Below, piece by piece: positions 61,006-64,000 of a DNA stretch of 64,000 bases. The position numbers and the translations under genes are program-made. Location of the stretch: contig CM052361.1 of the NCBI GenBank assembly GCA_028551475.1, positions 2,239,501 to 2,303,500 on the forward strand, written 5' to 3'. The first letter of the stretch is position 1, and every line of letters starts with the position of its first letter. The notes beneath the pieces were generated by a model. That model searched no databases. It was not told where the DNA came from and worked only from the letters and a program-made list of their open reading frames with translations. Source of the stretch: Casuarina equisetifolia. Its lineage: Eukaryota > Streptophyta > Magnoliopsida > Fagales > Casuarinaceae.

Positions 61006-61634
61006 TGTTAGCTTATTTTATAAGCTTATGTAATGTGGGCTTTATCAATGAGCATAAACAATTTTCTTATGAAGGTATATTAATGTAATAAATATTGGTC
61101 CAGTTAATTAGACAGATTTTGACCTTGATTGCGAGTATGGTGCTAGCCAGTGTGGGCCTTAGTGCACCTTATAGAACTGTGATATGTCAGGACTATTTGG
61201 TTAGCACGTTTTTGTTATATCGGCTAAGTCCCCCCTCTAGCTTATAATATGTGCATTGGGATCCGTATATGGAATCAAGCTTATGGTAGGGGCATAATGG
61301 TCATTTCACAATGATTAGTTGTTATGCTTATTTAACGAAACAGAATAACTATTATTCATTATCACGTATCCATTCGTAAAAGAGGCACCTGTTCACTATT
61401 TTCTCTCTACCGTTTGCGATTTTGATCTTCTGATTCCATTGCGGAGTTCCGGCTTCTCATCGGCTAGCACGTTTAAGCAATAGAGGGTAAGATCTTAGCC
61501 AAGATCCTACTAAAAATGCAGCCATTTTCAGGTACGCTATTCTCGTTTTGTTTTTCTATTTTTAACTCATTCTCAACCTATAATTGATGTCAGATTCTGG
61601 TTCAGTCTCGTTTGAGACTAATTTTATTCTAACA
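61006..61634 (+). repeat. 3' LTR of the copia element
   Basis: 629 bp, with seven substitutions from the 5' LTR; three of these cluster just after the splice donor (GTACGC here, GTATGA in the 5' copy). The ATG exon (61516-61531) and donor are kept, so a transcript starting in this LTR could splice to sequence downstream. Confidence 0.97.
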
Positions 61635-61639
61635 TTCCA
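61635..61639. repeat. Target-site duplication, right (TTCCA)
   Basis: Exact copy of the five bases left of the copia 5' LTR. Confidence 0.9.
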
Positions 61640-62181
61640 ATCTTCGGATTGTTTGTAGCTTACATCATCATAATCATTTACTATGAGGCAAATATGTAAT
61701 GGAAATTAATGAAGCAGGATTGCTAAGGCATGCCGGAATAGAAAAATTAATGCTCCCAAACAAATACAAATAAATGAATAAAAGAATGGAAAAACTAAGA
61801 GGTGATTTATTTTTCAAAGCAATATTTAGATGATCTATTTTATAATGAGAACCTTATTGACGTCTTGACAATAAGTAATAAGCTTTATCGATAGACATTA
61901 AAAAGATACTTTTACAATAATAATTCATTCTTAATGAAATAGGTGCAAATTATAACCATGAATTTTTATTTTTTATTTTTTTGTCTACAAACACGTAGTT
62001 CAGTTAGCAATTCATGTTGTTTGAAATCAAAAGGTCCTAGATCTGACACTCAATTTCTCCACATCTCAACTTAAAAAATAATTCTTTTTGAAATTTCACA
62101 TTTTATACATAGAAATTTCGGTAATAAGTGGCAAATATTTATTCAATATATAAATTTTGTCCAGCCCTTTGTGTACAGTTT
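61640..62181. other. Spacer between the copia insertion and the eL34 promoter
   Basis: AT-rich, with no gene or repeat recognised. It puts the 3' LTR about 750 bases from the eL34 start. Confidence 0.5.
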
Positions 62182-62187
62182 GGCCCA
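62182..62187. promoter_or_regulatory. Site II-like element (GGCCCA) upstream of eL34
   Basis: GGCCCA, the reverse complement of TGGGCC, about 200 bases before the eL34 start codon. Site II motifs (TGGGCY) are typical of plant ribosomal-protein promoters and bind TCP factors. Support is motif and context only. Confidence 0.45.
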
Positions 62188-62293
62188 TTTCACAAATTTG
62201 GAAACTTTCGTCCAGGCCCTCAACGTTGCGCTTAATCCCAACCGTTGATAATACAAAATTAGCGGATCCGTCCGATCTAGGGCTCCGTTACTT

Positions 62294-62301
62294 AAACCCT
62301 A
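62294..62301 (+). promoter_or_regulatory. Telo-box (AAACCCTA) of the eL34 promoter
   Basis: A perfect plant telo-box 84 bases upstream of the eL34 ATG. Together with the site II-like element it is the usual promoter signature of plant ribosomal-protein genes. Confidence 0.6.
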
Positions 62302-62321
62302 TTTATTCACTTCATTAGTAG

Positions 62322-62655
<334 letters not shown>

Positions 62656-64000
62656 GTATGTTACTTCTAAGCTGTGATTTTGCTATAATGTTTTTGGGTG
62701 ACTTTGATTTAGGCGGAAGGTGAAGTTCTATGATCATTGTTGCTTTCTTCTTCTTCTTCTGCTTTTTCTTCTTCTTCTACTTCTTCTTCTTTTTGTTCAT
62801 AAAATGTATATACTTGGATGTAATGTCAATTTGTGAACATAAATGTGGCTTAAGTTTGTCACATTAAATCTTCAATAGTTAGGAAATTGATTGCGTCTGA
62901 TTTTAGGTGCTTTTATGTTCCTTGAAAAGAAGTTTGGCTTGGATTTACAAAATTCTCCAATGGATGAATTTTTATTTTTATTTTTATTTTTATACATTAA
63001 TGTGAACGTAGTCATTTTTACATATTTGTTATCATTTAGTAGGTAATGTGTGGTAATGTCTTAATAATAGATAAGAGAAAGGAGTGAGTCCATATTTTTT
63101 ATGATGAGTTTTGATGTAAATGTAAATGGATGCCTTTAGTCTATAAGTATGGTTTCCTGATGGTCTTTGATTCTTAGATGACTGTGGAAGTCAAATCCAA
63201 ATTAGAGGGGACTGGATTTCGCTTTTCTTTATGGCCATTATGTTGTATGACTATTGAATTTTGTAGTTTAGCTTTCTGCCCGGTCTATTTATGGTTTGTT
63301 TTGTTGAGGTTGTACTTCTTCATGGAATTGTATCTAAGATTTATTCATTCTAACTTCAGTGTTCAGGATTCATCCTAGTGATTTTGTGCCCTGATTTTCA
63401 CCATAAAATGTTTCCCCAGTTTTCGATTTATTTTAGCGCCGCATTGTTTAATTGCTTGTGCACATTATTTCACTGCCCCAAAAAATGGGAATGCTGGTGC
63501 TGGATATTGATTTTGAGATAGATATGAAAAGTTATTCAATAATCATGTGAAAAAGAAAAGTGGAGGTGAATTTCAACCAGTGGGTGCTGCAAAATCTATT
63601 TGCCTTTGGCTAGCCTTTATTCTTATTTAGTACTTTCTCCTCCGGAGATGCAAGAGTTGTCACTAACTATCACACGATGTTTCATTACTTGTGACAATGT
63701 AATACGGACGATGGTCTTTGATGAGTCTTCTGTTTACAAATTCAGTTTTTCAATGCATGTATTTGTGAATAAAACATAGTTGAGGATTACTTCTAGATAT
63801 GGAATTGACTGTGGAAGCATTTAGTCTGGCTTGAATGTGGTTTGACATGAGAAGTGTTGGGCATGCATCTCAAAAAGTGGGTGAATAGTGTTATTTTGCT
63901 CATTTGTGGATATGAGAGAGTTTTGAAGTTTTTAGCATGGAGGGATCTTACATGTAAATAGGTATATGGAAATTTATATGACATTATCTGTTTGAGAGGT
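62656..64000 (+). other. Second intron of eL34 (3' end outside the window)
   Basis: Starts with the donor GTATGT. It holds an imperfect CTT microsatellite (62744-62792) and a TTTTTA run near 62970. Frames such as 63178-63378 look like chance ORFs. No exon 3 or other gene was recognised. Confidence 0.6.

Larger units (their letters stand above)
54373..61634 (+). mobile_element. Ty1/copia LTR retrotransposon, nearly intact, young
   Basis: A 7262-bp element with two 629-bp LTRs (TGTTAG...CTAACA) differing at 7 substitutions (about 1.1%) and no indels. It is flanked by perfect 5-bp target duplications (TTCCA, 54368-54372 and 61635-61639). Internal order: primer-binding site, long GC-rich leader, gag, protease, integrase, reverse transcriptase, RNase H, polypurine tract. 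Integrase precedes RT, which defines copia. The coding frame runs from about 56310 to 60374 with a single in-frame TGA at 57855-57857. It sits between the DUF1666 and eL34 genes, co-oriented with both. At 1.3e-8 substitutions per site per year the LTR divergence would mean roughly 0.4 million years, more with slower woody-plant rates. The sublineage was not resolved. Confidence 0.97.

Overview
This is nuclear DNA of a flowering plant, most likely a eudicot. It is AT-rich and gene-poor (four recognisable genes in 64 kb), with plant-type introns, plant-specific families (mini zinc finger, R2R3-MYB, DUF1666), a telo-box ribosomal-protein promoter and plant LTR retrotransposons. The species cannot be named from sequence alone.

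Genes. (1) A single-exon mini zinc finger (MIF) gene on the minus strand at about 12 kb. (2) A three-exon R2R3-MYB gene of subgroup 1 (MYB30/31/60/94/96, 'MYB306-like') on the minus strand at 29.5-30.9 kb. (3) A five-exon DUF1666 gene with an N-terminal membrane segment on the plus strand at 49.4-53.0 kb; databases often mislabel this family 'ribosomal protein L34Ae'. (4) The first two coding exons of a true ribosomal protein eL34 gene at 62.4 kb, running off the right edge. From memory, MIF1 lies next to MYB31, and a DUF1666 gene lies next to an RPL34 gene, on Arabidopsis chromosome 1, so the window looks like an ancestral linkage block expanded by transposons.

Mobile DNA. A 7.26-kb Ty1/copia element (54373-61634) sits between the DUF1666 and eL34 genes. 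It has two 629-bp LTRs differing at 7 sites, a perfect 5-bp target duplication (TTCCA), a primer-binding site, a polypurine tract and a nearly intact gag-pol frame broken by one in-frame TGA. The gag start appears to lie inside the LTR and to be joined to gag by a 1.4-kb leader intron. That intron holds the primer-binding site and a GC-rich GGCCGA-repeat leader. Older elements are a copia deletion derivative that keeps only the tail of pol (5005-7027), a decayed LINE on the minus strand (17.5-18.6 kb), and a notable set of miniature LTR elements (TRIMs) from several families. The clearest TRIMs are at 19420-19763 (perfect ATAAG duplication), 43226-43574 (two 119-bp LTRs) and 21816-22249 (three LTRs in tandem).

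Other structure. A minisatellite with poly-G and TG tracts fills 38.2-39.6 kb. Shorter tandem arrays lie near 13.2, 24.1, 26.5, 34.0 and 48.1 kb. A GA microsatellite sits in the presumed MIF 5' leader, and a 22-bp telomere-like tract lies inside the LINE remnant. No tRNA, rRNA or CRISPR feature was seen.
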